In this document: piece by piece, positions 1-7,870 of the stretch
Layout: the number at the start of each line of letters is the position of its first letter
Position numbering within the stretch: position 1 is the stretch's first letter
Assembly (NCBI GenBank): GCA_965242565.1
Contig: OZ251457.1
Span: 2,480,001-2,544,000, forward strand
Direction of reading: 5' to 3'
Source: CATQGW01 sp965242565
Lineage (GTDB): Bacteria; Chloroflexota; Dehalococcoidia; Bin125
Length of the DNA stretch: 64,000 nt
The notes under the pieces: model-generated
What the model saw: the letters and a program-made list of their open reading frames with translations, nothing else
What the model was told of the DNA's origin: nothing
The model's database searches: none
Translations under genes and position numbers: made by a program

Positions 1-2
1 TC

Positions 3-98
3 CAGCCCGAAAACCCCACCATGGAGCCCATCTACACCGCCCCCGCCAACCTCGAAATCCAGGGCCGCGTCGTCTCCATCCTCCGCCAACCCAACTAA
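3..98 (+). CDS. lexA: LexA-like repressor, C-terminal fragment (5' end outside window)
   Basis: The last 31 codons of an open frame that enters from the left edge and stops with TAA at 96-98. The residues (PENPTMEPIY, then LEIQGRVVSILRQ) match the end of the LexA/S24 peptidase fold, where the final strand carries the consensus I-x-G-x-V-V-x-[IV]-x-R. LexA represses the SOS regulon and self-cleaves when RecA filaments form. The DNA-binding domain and the Ser/Lys catalytic dyad lie outside the window, so the call rests on the tail alone. Another S24-family regulator is the main alternative. Confidence 0.6.
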   Translation, partial: QPENPTMEPIYTAPANLEIQGRVVSILRQPN

Positions 99-250
99 CC
101 CTCCGCGCCCCCATCCGCCCGGCGCGGCGTCGCCCTCCCGGACACATCCCCACCCCCTTCAGCGAGCGCGACAGCGTCCTTCCAGGACACCCCACCCCCC
201 CTTTCTCCGTCTACCCCCCGGGCCCCTTCCCCGTCATACCCGCCGCCCCC

Positions 251-402
251 CTCTCCGTCATACCCGCGCTTGCCGCGGGTATCTCGACGTGAACAGCACC
301 AACGGCCGCACCCACCCCTCCCATCGCCCTCACGCCTCCTACCGTCGCCCCAGACTTGATCTGGGGCCCAAACCCAACCCCGTTCGCAGCGCAAAAGCCC
401 CA
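251..402. repeat. Composite palindromic intergenic repeat, copy 1
   Basis: Two palindromes in series: TACCCGCG-CTTGC-CGCGGGTA at 261-281 and CCCCAGA-CTTGA-TCTGGGG at 348-366. They are followed by the conserved tail GCCCAAACCCAACCCCG and GCAGCGCAAAAGCCCC. The same two modules in the same order and spacing recur at 51624-51775, and the second module recurs at six further sites in the window. It behaves like a REP/MITE-type extragenic element with no coding capacity. Confidence 0.75.
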
Positions 403-439
403 CCCACCCGCCAACCATCCGCCGACGCCCAACCCTTCC

Positions 440-445
440 TATACT
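440..445 (+). promoter_or_regulatory. Possible -10 box for the ABC ATPase gene
   Basis: TATACT lies 21 nt before the GTG start, a good match to the sigma-70 -10 hexamer in an otherwise GC-only spacer. No clear -35 hexamer was found. If used, it would give a very short leader. Confidence 0.3.
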
Positions 446-465
446 GACCCCGTGGACGGAGCGCC

Positions 466-1461
466 GTGCCGCCTGTACTCAGCATCGAAGACCTCAGCGT
501 CGAATACCGCACCCGCGAAGGGCCCATCCGCGCCCTCCGCCAGGCCTCCCTCACCCTCGAACGCGGCCAAATCCTCGCCCTCGTCGGCGAAAGCGGCTCC
601 GGCAAAACCACCCTCGGCCTCAGCATCCTCCGCATCCTCCCTCGCTCCGCCGACATCACCTCCGGCCGCGTCCGCTACCAAAACCGCGACATCAACGAAC
701 TCGACCGCGACCAACTCCAGCACATCCGCGGCGACCAAATCTCTATGATCTTCCAGGACCCCATCGCCGGCCTCAACCCCATCATCTCCGTCGGCGACCA
801 AGTGCAGGAAGTGATCACCTCCCACCGCCCCGTCGACAAACGCCAGGCCCGCGAACTCGCCCTCGACGCCCTCGCCCAAATGCGCTTGCCCGACCCCGCC
901 CGCATCGCCAACGCCTTCCCCGGCGAACTCTCCGGCGGCATGTGCCAGCGCATCATGATCGCCATCGCCACCGCCCTCGACCCCCAAATCCTGATCGCCG
1001 ACGAACCCACCTCCTCCCTCGACGTCACCGTCCAAGCCCAAATCCTCTACGAACTCGAACGCCTCCGCGACGAACGCGGCACCGCCATCCTGCTCATCAC
1101 CCACGACATGGGCGTCGTCGCCCAGGCCGCCGAGCGCGTCGCCGTCGTCTACGCCGGCGCAATCATCGAAGTCGACGACATCGCCCCGCTCTTCCGCGCC
1201 CCCCGCCACCCCTACACCTGGTCCCTGCTCGACACCCTCCCCCGGCTCGACCGCCGCCGCATCTCCCGCCTCCCCCAAATCCCCGGCGCCCCGCCCGACC
1301 TCGCCGACGTCGGCGAACACTGCGCCTTCCTCCCCCGCTGCCCCAAAGCCCTCACCCGCTGCCGCCAGGACCCCGAACCCCAACTCGCCCCCCTCGCCGA
1401 CAGCGCCCCCAACCACGCCGTCGCCTGCTACAACCCCGTCGAAATCACCCAACCCGCCTGA
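466..1461 (+). CDS. Oligopeptide/dipeptide ABC transporter ATP-binding protein (DppD/OppD type)
   Basis: Cytoplasmic ATPase subunit of a peptide/nickel-type importer, 331 aa. Walker A GESGSGKT is at residues 41-48, the Q-loop around Q97, the signature LSGGMCQR at 155-162 (Cys where Arg is usual), Walker B ILIADE at 175-180 and the switch His at 213. The C-terminal oligo_HPY region follows (RHPYTWSLL near 247), with the Cys-rich segment CAFLPRC typical of DppD/OppD. The start is GTG, preceded by GGAG with 5-nt spacing. No permease or partner ATPase is in the window. The nearest substrate-binding protein (13321-15390) may or may not belong to the same transporter. Confidence 0.9.
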   Translation: MPPVLSIEDLSVEYRTREGPIRALRQASLTLERGQILALVGESGSGKTTLGLSILRILPRSADITSGRVRYQNRDINELDRDQLQHIRGDQISMIFQDPIAGLNPIISVGDQVQEVITSHRPVDKRQARELALDALAQMRLPDPARIANAFPGELSGGMCQRIMIAIATALDPQILIADEPTSSLDVTVQAQILYELERLRDERGTAILLITHDMGVVAQAAERVAVVYAGAIIEVDDIAPLFRAPRHPYTWSLLDTLPRLDRRRISRLPQIPGAPPDLADVGEHCAFLPRCPKALTRCRQDPEPQLAPLADSAPNHAVACYNPVEITQPA

Positions 1462-1536
1462 CACCCCTCCACCTTCCCGCAAGCGCGGCGCCTACCCCAC
1501 CCTCACCCAAAAGCTCCGCACTCCCGGCCCCTGTCT

Positions 1537-1832
1537 CTCGTCATTCCCGCCCCTTCTCTCCCGTCATTCCCGCCCCCCTTTCCCCGTCATTCCCGCCCCC
1601 TCTCTCCCGTCATTCCCGCCCCCGAGCGGGAATCAGCCCCATCCCACCTTCAAACCCACGCCAACCGCCCTTCCAACACCCCACCCCGTCATTCGCACCC
1701 CTCAGCCCCCGTCACGCCCACCCCTTCTCTCCCGTCATTCTGCCCCCCTTTCCCCCGTCACGCCCACCCCTTCTCTCCCGTCATTCCTGCCCCCCTTTCC
1801 CCCGTCATTCCCGCCCCCGAGCGGGAATCACC
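1537..1832. repeat. Degenerate tandem array of ATTCCCGC-type repeats
   Basis: This fills most of the 366-nt gap between the ABC ATPase and holA. Units of roughly 20-28 nt read CGTCATTCCCGCCCC separated by (C)TTTCCCC or TTCTCTCC spacers, with at least eight copies. Two complete palindromes ATTCCCGC-CCCCGA-GCGGGAAT sit near 1606-1633 and 1807-1830, and the second runs into the holA stop codon at 1828-1830. It could fold as a transcription-termination or mRNA-stabilising hairpin between the convergent genes. No gene is seen here. Confidence 0.7.
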
Positions 1833-2808
1833 CGGCCCCCGCCAAATCCGCCACCAACAGCTCCAGCGCCAAATCATCCGTCAGCCCGCCTTCATCGCGC
1901 CGGTACGCAATGATCGCCGCATCCGCCTCCAAAATCCGCTCCAACGCCCGATCCGCCTGCGCCGGACTGTACGCCCGCGCCTGATTCCGCACCCGACGCG
2001 CCAACCACTGCGGCGTCCCCAGCGCCGACGCAATCTCCCGCTCCCCGCCGCCCCCCGCAATCACCTCGCTCGCAATCACAATCTGGCGGAACTGCCGCGC
2101 CAGCATGTGCAAAATGCGCGGCGCATCCTCGCCCGAAGCACGCACCGCGTCCAGCGTCCGCATCGCATCCGCCAGCCGACGCTCCGCCACCGCATCCAGC
2201 AGATCGAAAATCCGCACATTCCGCCGCCGCGGCGCCAACAGCTCAATCAGCTCCTCGTCCACGCTCGCCTCGCCCGCGTACAGCTCGATCTTCTGCACCG
2301 CCTGCGTCAGCGCCCCGCGATCGCCCCCCGCCCGCTCAACCAGCGCATTCGCCGCGCCCCGCGTCAGCTGCAACCCCCGCGCCCGCACCTCCCCGCGCAG
2401 CCATTCCAGCGCCTCCTCGCCCCGCAGCGGCGCAAACTCCCGCACCTCCCCCGCCGCCTCAATCTGCGCCCGAATCGGATTGCGCGCCTGCGTCGCATCG
2501 TCCGTAAACACCAGCAGCGTGCTCGGCGGAACCTCCGCCAACAGCTCCGCCAGACCCTCCCACTCGCCCAGCCCCCGCCGCCCGCCCCGCTGAAAGCGAC
2601 CGCACAGCCCATCCACCCGCACCAGCCGCCACGCCCCCAGAAACGGCGCAGCCCCCGCCGCCCGCCGCAAATCATCCAGCCCCAGCCGCGCCCCCTCCAA
2701 CTGCACCGTATTGTTCCCCAGCGACCCGTCCTCGTCGTACCGCCGGCGCAACTCCGCCAGCGCCTCCGCCCGCGCAAACCGATCATCCCCGCACAACAAC
2801 AGAATCAT
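1828..2808 (-). CDS. holA: DNA polymerase III delta subunit (clamp loader)
   Basis: A 326-aa HolA homologue. The delta subunit binds and opens the beta clamp as part of the clamp-loader complex. The N-terminus MILLLCGDDRFARAEAL matches the strand and helix that begin HolA. Residues about 100-180 contain the TLLVFTDDA and WLRGEVRARGLQLT segments of domain I/II, and the C-terminal collar helices (RILHMLARQFRQIV) follow. Length is normal for the family (320-345 aa). The ATG overlaps the stop of the upstream DUF4276 gene by 4 nt (ATGA), implying translational coupling. The stop lies inside a palindromic repeat. Confidence 0.9.
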   Translation of the reverse strand: MILLLCGDDRFARAEALAELRRRYDEDGSLGNNTVQLEGARLGLDDLRRAAGAAPFLGAWRLVRVDGLCGRFQRGGRRGLGEWEGLAELLAEVPPSTLLVFTDDATQARNPIRAQIEAAGEVREFAPLRGEEALEWLRGEVRARGLQLTRGAANALVERAGGDRGALTQAVQKIELYAGEASVDEELIELLAPRRRNVRIFDLLDAVAERRLADAMRTLDAVRASGEDAPRILHMLARQFRQIVIASEVIAGGGGEREIASALGTPQWLARRVRNQARAYSPAQADRALERILEADAAIIAYRRDEGGLTDDLALELLVADLAGAG

Positions 2809-3422
2809 GAACCGCTCCCCGCCGCGAGCGCGCAGACCGCCCGGCAGAATTTGTCGAACGAGGACGCCGCGCGAGCCTCGCGGAGATCAATCGTCGCCGC
2901 CAGCGACGCCTGATCGGCCGTTGGAGAATACGCCGCGGCTCCCGCCATCCGCTCGGTCAGCCACTCTTTGGCGCCGCAGACAGATTGGGGATTCGCCGGC
3001 GGTTCCAGATCGCTGGGCAGCCCGCGCCAGCCCCTGAGCGACCGTGCCGCCGCCAGCCCCCAAGCCTCGAACTCGCGCTCTGCCAGCACGACCTCAACTG
3101 CGGTCCCGCCTGTGGCGCCTCGCGCTCGTTCCAAGAGGTGCGGGCCCAGCTCGCGTGGACAATCGTCGTCTGCATCGATCAAGATCAGAACGCCTCCACC
3201 ACTGCTGCCGACTTGGCGACGCGCAAGCGCGGCGGCGTTCTCCAGCGCTTCCGGTTTGATCAGCTTATCGCGCTGAATTCGCCGAGCTCTCACCACGTGT
3301 ACTGCCCCAGAGGAGCAGTATGCGTTCACGACACGTTCGATCAACGGGCGGATTGCCCGCTGGTCTCCGTGGCCTTCGACGATCGGCACAATGGTCGGCG
3401 TCGCCGACAACTCGCGCTTCAT
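2805..3422 (-). CDS. DUF4276 family, TOPRIM-like protein
   Basis: A 205-aa protein resembling the DUF4276 family. It has the TOPRIM-type signature: Glu16 in IVEGHGD after the first strand, and an acidic D-x-D cluster LIDADDD at 81-87. TOPRIM domains in OLD nucleases, topoisomerases and PARIS AriB-type effectors use these residues to bind metal. It lies 6 nt downstream of an OLD/RecF-like ATPase gene and overlaps holA by 4 nt, so the three genes look co-translated. Codon usage is visibly less C-biased than in holA and dnaN, which suggests acquisition. Nuclease activity is inferred from motifs only. Confidence 0.75.
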   Translation of the reverse strand: MKRELSATPTIVPIVEGHGDQRAIRPLIERVVNAYCSSGAVHVVRARRIQRDKLIKPEALENAAALARRQVGSSGGGVLILIDADDDCPRELGPHLLERARGATGGTAVEVVLAEREFEAWGLAAARSLRGWRGLPSDLEPPANPQSVCGAKEWLTERMAGAAAYSPTADQASLAATIDLREARAASSFDKFCRAVCALAAGSGS

Positions 3423-3428
3423 ACGGGA

Positions 3429-4580
3429 TCAGACTGCACTGGACTGCTCCGGCTCGAGTTGGTCCATGCGGAGCAGTTCGCCGGCGGTGTACAACCGTTC
3501 GCGGATGGCGTCGATCGAAGCCGGGTCGGGGCCGCCGATGATCGTGTTGCCGTTCAGAGATGCGACTGCGAGCAGCGTTTCCGGCGATATCTCCTTGTGA
3601 TCGAGCAGGTCCGGGCTGTGACTCGTAACGAGTATCTGTGTGTTCCTGCTCACCTCTCGCAGCGCGTCGAGCAGCACGGCAGTTGCAGCGGGATGCAGAG
3701 CAACTTCCGGCTCTTCAATCGCGATGACCGGCGCCCAGTCCCACGGATCGGATGCGTGCTGGAAGAGCGCGACGAGCAGGCCAACCGCCCGGAGCGTGCC
3801 ATCCGACATCGTATGTGCGTCAAAACGCCAAGAGTCCGTTGCGCCGCTGACTTGTTGTCGGAACTCAAGGGTCTCCTGCCGCCCGCGCGACACGTAGTTG
3901 ACGCCGACGATGCCCGGTACGACTGCTTGCAGGTACTGTTCGATCCGTTCCTTTCGTTCCGGTGCGAGTCGAGTGAGCTCGGCCAGCACGGCGGCGGTGT
4001 TCTCGCCATGATCCGCGAGCACATCGCTTGCCTGCGGCGTCTGGGGGCCTGCGATCTCGAAGGGGTTGAGATTATAGAACCCCATTTGCACGAAGCTTTT
4101 GTAGACGTTTTCGAATTCGGGCAGCCCGGCCGCCGCGACGAGATACAAGCGATCCCTGCTCGCGGGAGGCATCACTGCTTGTGAGCCGCGCGCCCGCCCA
4201 TCCTTCACATCGAAGTGCGCTGAACTGTCGTCGAATGAGCAGGTCTCATGCTGCACCTCATAGCCCGCGCCGCGTTTCGCGCCGATCCGGAATGCGTAGC
4301 GGCCGGTCGAGCCGGAAGGCAGCCGGAATCTGACGCTGATGCTGAAATGCGTCGGGTGCCCGCGCGAACGGCGGCGCACCTCTGCAATGCCGCCGCGGTT
4401 ACGGATGGCGTGATCGAGCGAGTCGCGGGTCGCATCGCGGATAAAGGCCAGCGCGTCGAGGAAACTGCTCTTGCCGGCGCCGTTGGGGCCGACCAGGAAT
4501 TGCAGGTTGCGCAGCTCGACATCGCACTCGGCGATGCTGCGGAAGTTCTTCAGCGCGACAGACCGGATAAAGGCCGTCAT
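3429..4580 (-). CDS. OLD/RecF-like AAA ATPase (AAA_21 type)
   Basis: A 383-aa SMC/ABC-like ATPase. Walker A GPNGAGKSS is at 31-39 after the family opening IRSVALKNFRSIAECDVEL, the signature-like MSDGTLR at 258-264, Walker B VIAIEEPEVALHP near 285-297, and the switch motif TSHSPDLLD at 319-327. These features fit the OLD-nuclease ATPase head (AAA_15/AAA_21) better than RecF, which has a different Walker B region. It sits 109 nt downstream of dnaN, where recF often lies, and is followed by a separate TOPRIM-like gene. This recalls split OLD or PARIS-type ATPase/effector pairs. The role, defence or repair, is inferred. Confidence 0.85.
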   Translation of the reverse strand: MTAFIRSVALKNFRSIAECDVELRNLQFLVGPNGAGKSSFLDALAFIRDATRDSLDHAIRNRGGIAEVRRRSRGHPTHFSISVRFRLPSGSTGRYAFRIGAKRGAGYEVQHETCSFDDSSAHFDVKDGRARGSQAVMPPASRDRLYLVAAAGLPEFENVYKSFVQMGFYNLNPFEIAGPQTPQASDVLADHGENTAAVLAELTRLAPERKERIEQYLQAVVPGIVGVNYVSRGRQETLEFRQQVSGATDSWRFDAHTMSDGTLRAVGLLVALFQHASDPWDWAPVIAIEEPEVALHPAATAVLLDALREVSRNTQILVTSHSPDLLDHKEISPETLLAVASLNGNTIIGGPDPASIDAIRERLYTAGELLRMDQLEPEQSSAV

Positions 4581-4689
4581 CGGGGCGCTCCAGACGGCGC
4601 AGTGTGCGACGCGGTGTGCGGCGTGCCTGGAGCAATGCTACCAATGCACGCCCCGTCTCGCACACACCGCCTCACACGCGACCGACCCT

Positions 4690-5829
4690 CTAGCTGTCCT
4701 CCCACTGCACGAACATCGGCATCAGCACATGCACGTAGTTCTCCCGACCCACCACCCGGAACACCCCCGGATTCGAGGGACCGCTCGTCTCCATCGCAAT
4801 CTCCGCCGGACCCGACGCCACCTGCAGCGCCTCCTGCAAATAGCGCACGTTGTACGCGATCCGCGAATCCTCCCCCTCGATCGACGCCCCCACCTCGCCC
4901 CGGTGATTACCCAACTCGTCCGCACGCGCCGTCAGCGTGATCCCCTGCTCCCCGTCCCCGTGGAACCGCAGCCGCACAATCCCGCTGCTCTCACGCGCGA
5001 ACACCGCCGCGCTCCGCACGCTCTGCTGCAGCGTGTCCCCCGGCAGCACCACCCGCGTCTGGTACTCCGTCGGAATCAGCTGGTCGTAGCTCGGGTAGTT
5101 CCCCTGAATCAGCTGCGCCGTCATCTGCGTCGTCGGCAGATGAAACCGCACATAGCTCCGGTCGCTGTGCAGATACAGATCAATCGTCCCCTCCTCGTCC
5201 GACAGCAGCCGCTCCAACTCCCGCAGCGCCCGCGCCGGCACCGTGATCTCCAGCGGCTCGCTCAAATCCGACACCACCTGCATGTCGTACACCGCCAGCC
5301 GGAACCCGTCCGCCGCCGCCAGCGTCATCTGCTCCCCGTCGAACGTGAAATGCACCCCCGTCAGCACCGGACGCCCGTCGTCCGTCGCCGCCGCAAACAC
5401 CACATGCCGCAGCGCGTCCCGAAACTCCGAAGCCACGATCTTGATCGTGTCCCCGTCCCCATGCCCCGGAATGTGCGGATACGAATCCGCGTTCATCCCG
5501 TGAATGCTGCTCTCGTTCGCCTCGCTCGCCCGAATCTGCACCACCTGCGAGTCCGCCGCCACCGACAGCTCCACATCGCCCCCGTCCAGCGACGCCACCA
5601 GATCGTGCAGAAAGCGGTGCGGCGCCGTGATCGCCCCGTCCTCCGCCACGCTCGCGTCGATCCGCGCAATCAGCGCGATCTCCGTGTCCGTCGCCGTCAG
5701 CAGCAGCCCGTCCTCCGCCACCGAAATGTGGACATGCCGCAGCTGATCCAGGCTGTGCCGCGCCGCCACCGCGTGGCTGACAATCGAGAGCCCGCGCTCA
5801 AGCGCGGCCTGGCTGGTCTGAATGCGCAT
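4690..5829 (-). CDS. dnaN: DNA polymerase III beta sliding clamp
   Basis: A 379-aa DnaN, the ring-shaped processivity factor. It shows the three repeated clamp folds, with ALERGLSIVSHAVAARHSL, GVHFTFDGEQMTLAAADGFRLA and ITVPARALRELERLL as typical strands and helices, and the C-terminal sequence VHVLMPMF (the clamp pocket, normally Y-x-x-M-P-M-R-L/V). The start is set at the ATG at 5829 because AGGGGAAGGAA precedes it; an in-frame TTG 30 nt upstream is possible. dnaA and recF are not beside it. The next genes on this strand are the ATPase/TOPRIM pair and holA. Confidence 0.95.
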   Translation of the reverse strand: MRIQTSQAALERGLSIVSHAVAARHSLDQLRHVHISVAEDGLLLTATDTEIALIARIDASVAEDGAITAPHRFLHDLVASLDGGDVELSVAADSQVVQIRASEANESSIHGMNADSYPHIPGHGDGDTIKIVASEFRDALRHVVFAAATDDGRPVLTGVHFTFDGEQMTLAAADGFRLAVYDMQVVSDLSEPLEITVPARALRELERLLSDEEGTIDLYLHSDRSYVRFHLPTTQMTAQLIQGNYPSYDQLIPTEYQTRVVLPGDTLQQSVRSAAVFARESSGIVRLRFHGDGEQGITLTARADELGNHRGEVGASIEGEDSRIAYNVRYLQEALQVASGPAEIAMETSGPSNPGVFRVVGRENYVHVLMPMFVQWEDS

Positions 5830-5873
5830 CGGTCGTTCCTTCCCCTCGCAGCACGGCAAGCGAATCTGATCAC

Positions 5874-5901
5874 TTACCTATGCGATATCGGCATAGGGTA
5901 A
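5874..5901. promoter_or_regulatory. Inverted repeat upstream of dnaN (possible operator)
   Basis: TTACC-TATGC and GCATAGGGTAA form arms that match at 10 of 11 positions around a 7-nt spacer GATATCG. It lies 45-72 nt upstream of the dnaN ATG in a 194-nt spacer that must hold the dnaN promoter, and it is AT-rich compared with its surroundings. It could be an operator for a dimeric repressor or a promoter-overlapping hairpin. Confidence 0.35.
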
Positions 5902-6023
5902 TCGTACCCCCGTGACCGCCCTGGTGCTGTCTTGGTGCTGCCGGCGATGCGACCGCCCTACGTAACTGAGCGTTATCCGCTTGCCCACGCGCGAATCACG
6001 TGGATTGTGTGGATTCCCAGCCC

Positions 6024-6863
6024 TCAGCGCGCAGCGTCGGACGGCAAAACCGCCAGAATGCCCCGCAGATCCGGACCGCTCCACGTCGCCTCAAAGCGCA
6101 GCGAACGCTCGCGCTCCGCATCGGGGTAGCGCCGCACGTGATAGACCGGCAGCCCCGAATGATTCGCCCCGTTCACATCCGCATAGGGGCTGTCTCCCAC
6201 GTAGAGAATCTGCTCCGGCCGCAGCTCCAACAGCTCGCACAGCCGACGGAAAAAAGGCCGCCGCGGCTTGTACGACTCCGCCGCCTCCGACGACAGCACC
6301 ACCTCCGCCTCGATCCCCGCCGCCGCCAGCGCCGGACGCAAATGCCCCTCGTCCGCATTGCTCGCAATCGCCACCCGATAGCCCCGCCCCCGCAGCGCCG
6401 CGAACACCTCCGCCACCTCCGGATACGCCGGCACCGCCGACATGTGATCCCAGAGATGCCGAAACGCCCGCTGCGGCGGAATCGCATCCACCGAGCGCCG
6501 CTCAAAGGCCCGCGCGAAATGACCCGGCCAGGTCTCCGAAAACGGACGAAAAATCGGCTCCGGCCCGTCCACCGTCCCGTCCCGCGTCAACCCCTCCGAC
6601 TCCGCCAGCGCGCGCGATGCATCCAACCACGCCTCCCACACCTCCTCGCCCGTCGTGTGACTCACCCCGTGCCCCAGCAGCATCTCGTGAATCAGCGCCG
6701 CGAAATCCCGCTCCTCCAGCTGCAACAGCGTGCCGTAGCAGTCGAACGCCACCGCCCGCACCCCGGCCGCAGCCCGCTCCGCGCTCACCACCGCCGGCGC
6801 AGGCGCCACCGGCGCGTCGGCCTCTCCCGCCGCCTCCCGTGCAGCTTCGTTGCGCTCGCTCAC
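6024..6863 (-). CDS. HAD-superfamily hydrolase (haloacid dehalogenase-like)
   Basis: A 279-aa protein. The nucleophile motif FDCYGTLL has Asp41, and Tyr occupies the +2 position as in L-2-haloacid dehalogenases. Motif II is IASNAD, the motif III Lys lies in SYKPRRPFF, and motif IV is YVGDSPYADVNGA. Residues 1-35 are an Ala/Glu-rich extension. The ATG overlaps the hemB stop (ATGA), which makes this the last gene of the heme operon. A phosphatase acting on a small metabolite is likely, but the substrate cannot be read from sequence. Confidence 0.85.
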   Translation of the reverse strand: MSERNEAAREAAGEADAPVAPAPAVVSAERAAAGVRAVAFDCYGTLLQLEERDFAALIHEMLLGHGVSHTTGEEVWEAWLDASRALAESEGLTRDGTVDGPEPIFRPFSETWPGHFARAFERRSVDAIPPQRAFRHLWDHMSAVPAYPEVAEVFAALRGRGYRVAIASNADEGHLRPALAAAGIEAEVVLSSEAAESYKPRRPFFRRLCELLELRPEQILYVGDSPYADVNGANHSGLPVYHVRRYPDAERERSLRFEATWSGPDLRGILAVLPSDAAR

Positions 6864-7870
6864 GAGCTGCGCCGCGCCAGCCAGCGGGCCGCATCCTTCG
6901 CGTGATACGTCAGAATCAGATCCGCGCCCGCGCGCCGAATCCCGGTCAGCGTCTCCAGCACAATCCGCTCCTCATCAAGCCAGCCTCGCTCGGCGGCCGC
7001 CTTCACCATCGCATACTCCCCGCTCACGTTATACGCCGCCAGCGGCGCATCCACCCGCTCCCGCGCCGCTCGCACCACATCCAGCCAGGCCAGCGCCGGC
7101 TTCACCATCACCATGTCCGCGCCCTCGCCCAAATCGCGCTCAATCGCCCGCAGCGCCTCCCGACCGTTGGCCGGATCCAGCTGATAGGCCCGCCGATCGC
7201 CGAACGCCGGCGCCGAATCCGCCGCCTCCCGGAACGGCCCGTAAAACGCCGAGGCGAACTTCGCCGCGTAGGCCAGCAGCGCCGTCTCCGCAAATCCGCC
7301 GCCGTCCAGCGCCGCCCGAATCGCGCCCACTCGCCCGTCCATCATGTCGCTCGGCGCGACGATGTCCGCCCCCGCCTCCGCCTGACTCAACGCCGTCTGC
7401 GCCAGCAACTCCACCGTCGCATCGTTGATCACCGCCCCCCGCTCATCCAGCAGCCCGCAGTGCCCGTGATCGGTGTACTCGCACAGGCATACATCGGTGA
7501 TCACCGCCAACTCCGGCGCGGCATCCTTCAACTCCCGCACCGCCCGCTGAATGATCCCGTCCGCCGCCCAGGCCTCCGAGCCTTGCGCATCCTTGTGCGC
7601 CGGCAGACCGAACAGCAAAATCGCCGGAATATCCAGCGAGCGCAGCTCCGCCGCCTCCCGCCCCAGCTGATCGACGGAGAGGCGCGCCTGGCCGGGCATT
7701 GAGGGGATTGGTTCGCGCACGCCGCGGCCGTGGGCGACGAAGATGGGGTAGATGAAGTCGGTCGGCGCGAGGCGCGTCTCGCGCACCATTGAGCGCAGCG
7801 TCTCGCTGCGGCGCAGGCGGCGCATGCGGCTGGCGGCGGGGATTGCGATTTCGCTGTGCGCTGTGGTCAT
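6860..7870 (-). CDS. hemB: Porphobilinogen synthase (delta-aminolevulinate dehydratase)
   Basis: A 336-aa HemB that condenses two 5-aminolevulinate molecules to porphobilinogen. The zinc site is VCLCEYTDHGHCG, with three Cys as in zinc-dependent enzymes. ASAFYGPFREA lines the active site, and the Schiff-base Lys lies in MVMVKPALAWLD. N-terminal RRLRRSETLRSMVRET is typical. It overlaps the cobA-hemD stop and the downstream HAD start by 4 nt each, so it sits inside a translationally coupled operon. Confidence 0.97.
   Translation of the reverse strand: MTTAHSEIAIPAASRMRRLRRSETLRSMVRETRLAPTDFIYPIFVAHGRGVREPIPSMPGQARLSVDQLGREAAELRSLDIPAILLFGLPAHKDAQGSEAWAADGIIQRAVRELKDAAPELAVITDVCLCEYTDHGHCGLLDERGAVINDATVELLAQTALSQAEAGADIVAPSDMMDGRVGAIRAALDGGGFAETALLAYAAKFASAFYGPFREAADSAPAFGDRRAYQLDPANGREALRAIERDLGEGADMVMVKPALAWLDVVRAARERVDAPLAAYNVSGEYAMVKAAAERGWLDEERIVLETLTGIRRAGADLILTYHAKDAARWLARRSS

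Larger units (their letters stand above)
99..465. other. Intergenic region with repeats, no gene seen
   Basis: A 367-nt pyrimidine-rich spacer between the lexA-like gene and the ABC ATPase. It holds degenerate CGTCATACCCGC half-sites (about 190-260) and the composite palindromic element annotated at 251-402. No open frame with a recognisable protein was found on either strand. The last 30 nt carry a TATACT box and a GGAG ribosome-binding site for the downstream gene. Confidence 0.6.

Noticed and set aside
251..402. Insertion sequence
   Set aside because: The elements are only about 60-150 nt, carry no transposase, and show no consistent target-site duplications by eye.
2985..4184. 399-aa plus-strand frame
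   Set aside because: It is antisense to the ATPase and DUF4276 genes, has no recognisable domain, and reflects codon bias of the real genes.
3429..4580. Annotation of the ATPase as RecF
   Set aside because: Position after dnaN suggests it, but the MSDGTLR and EEPEVALHP motifs and the adjacent TOPRIM gene fit the OLD-type family better.
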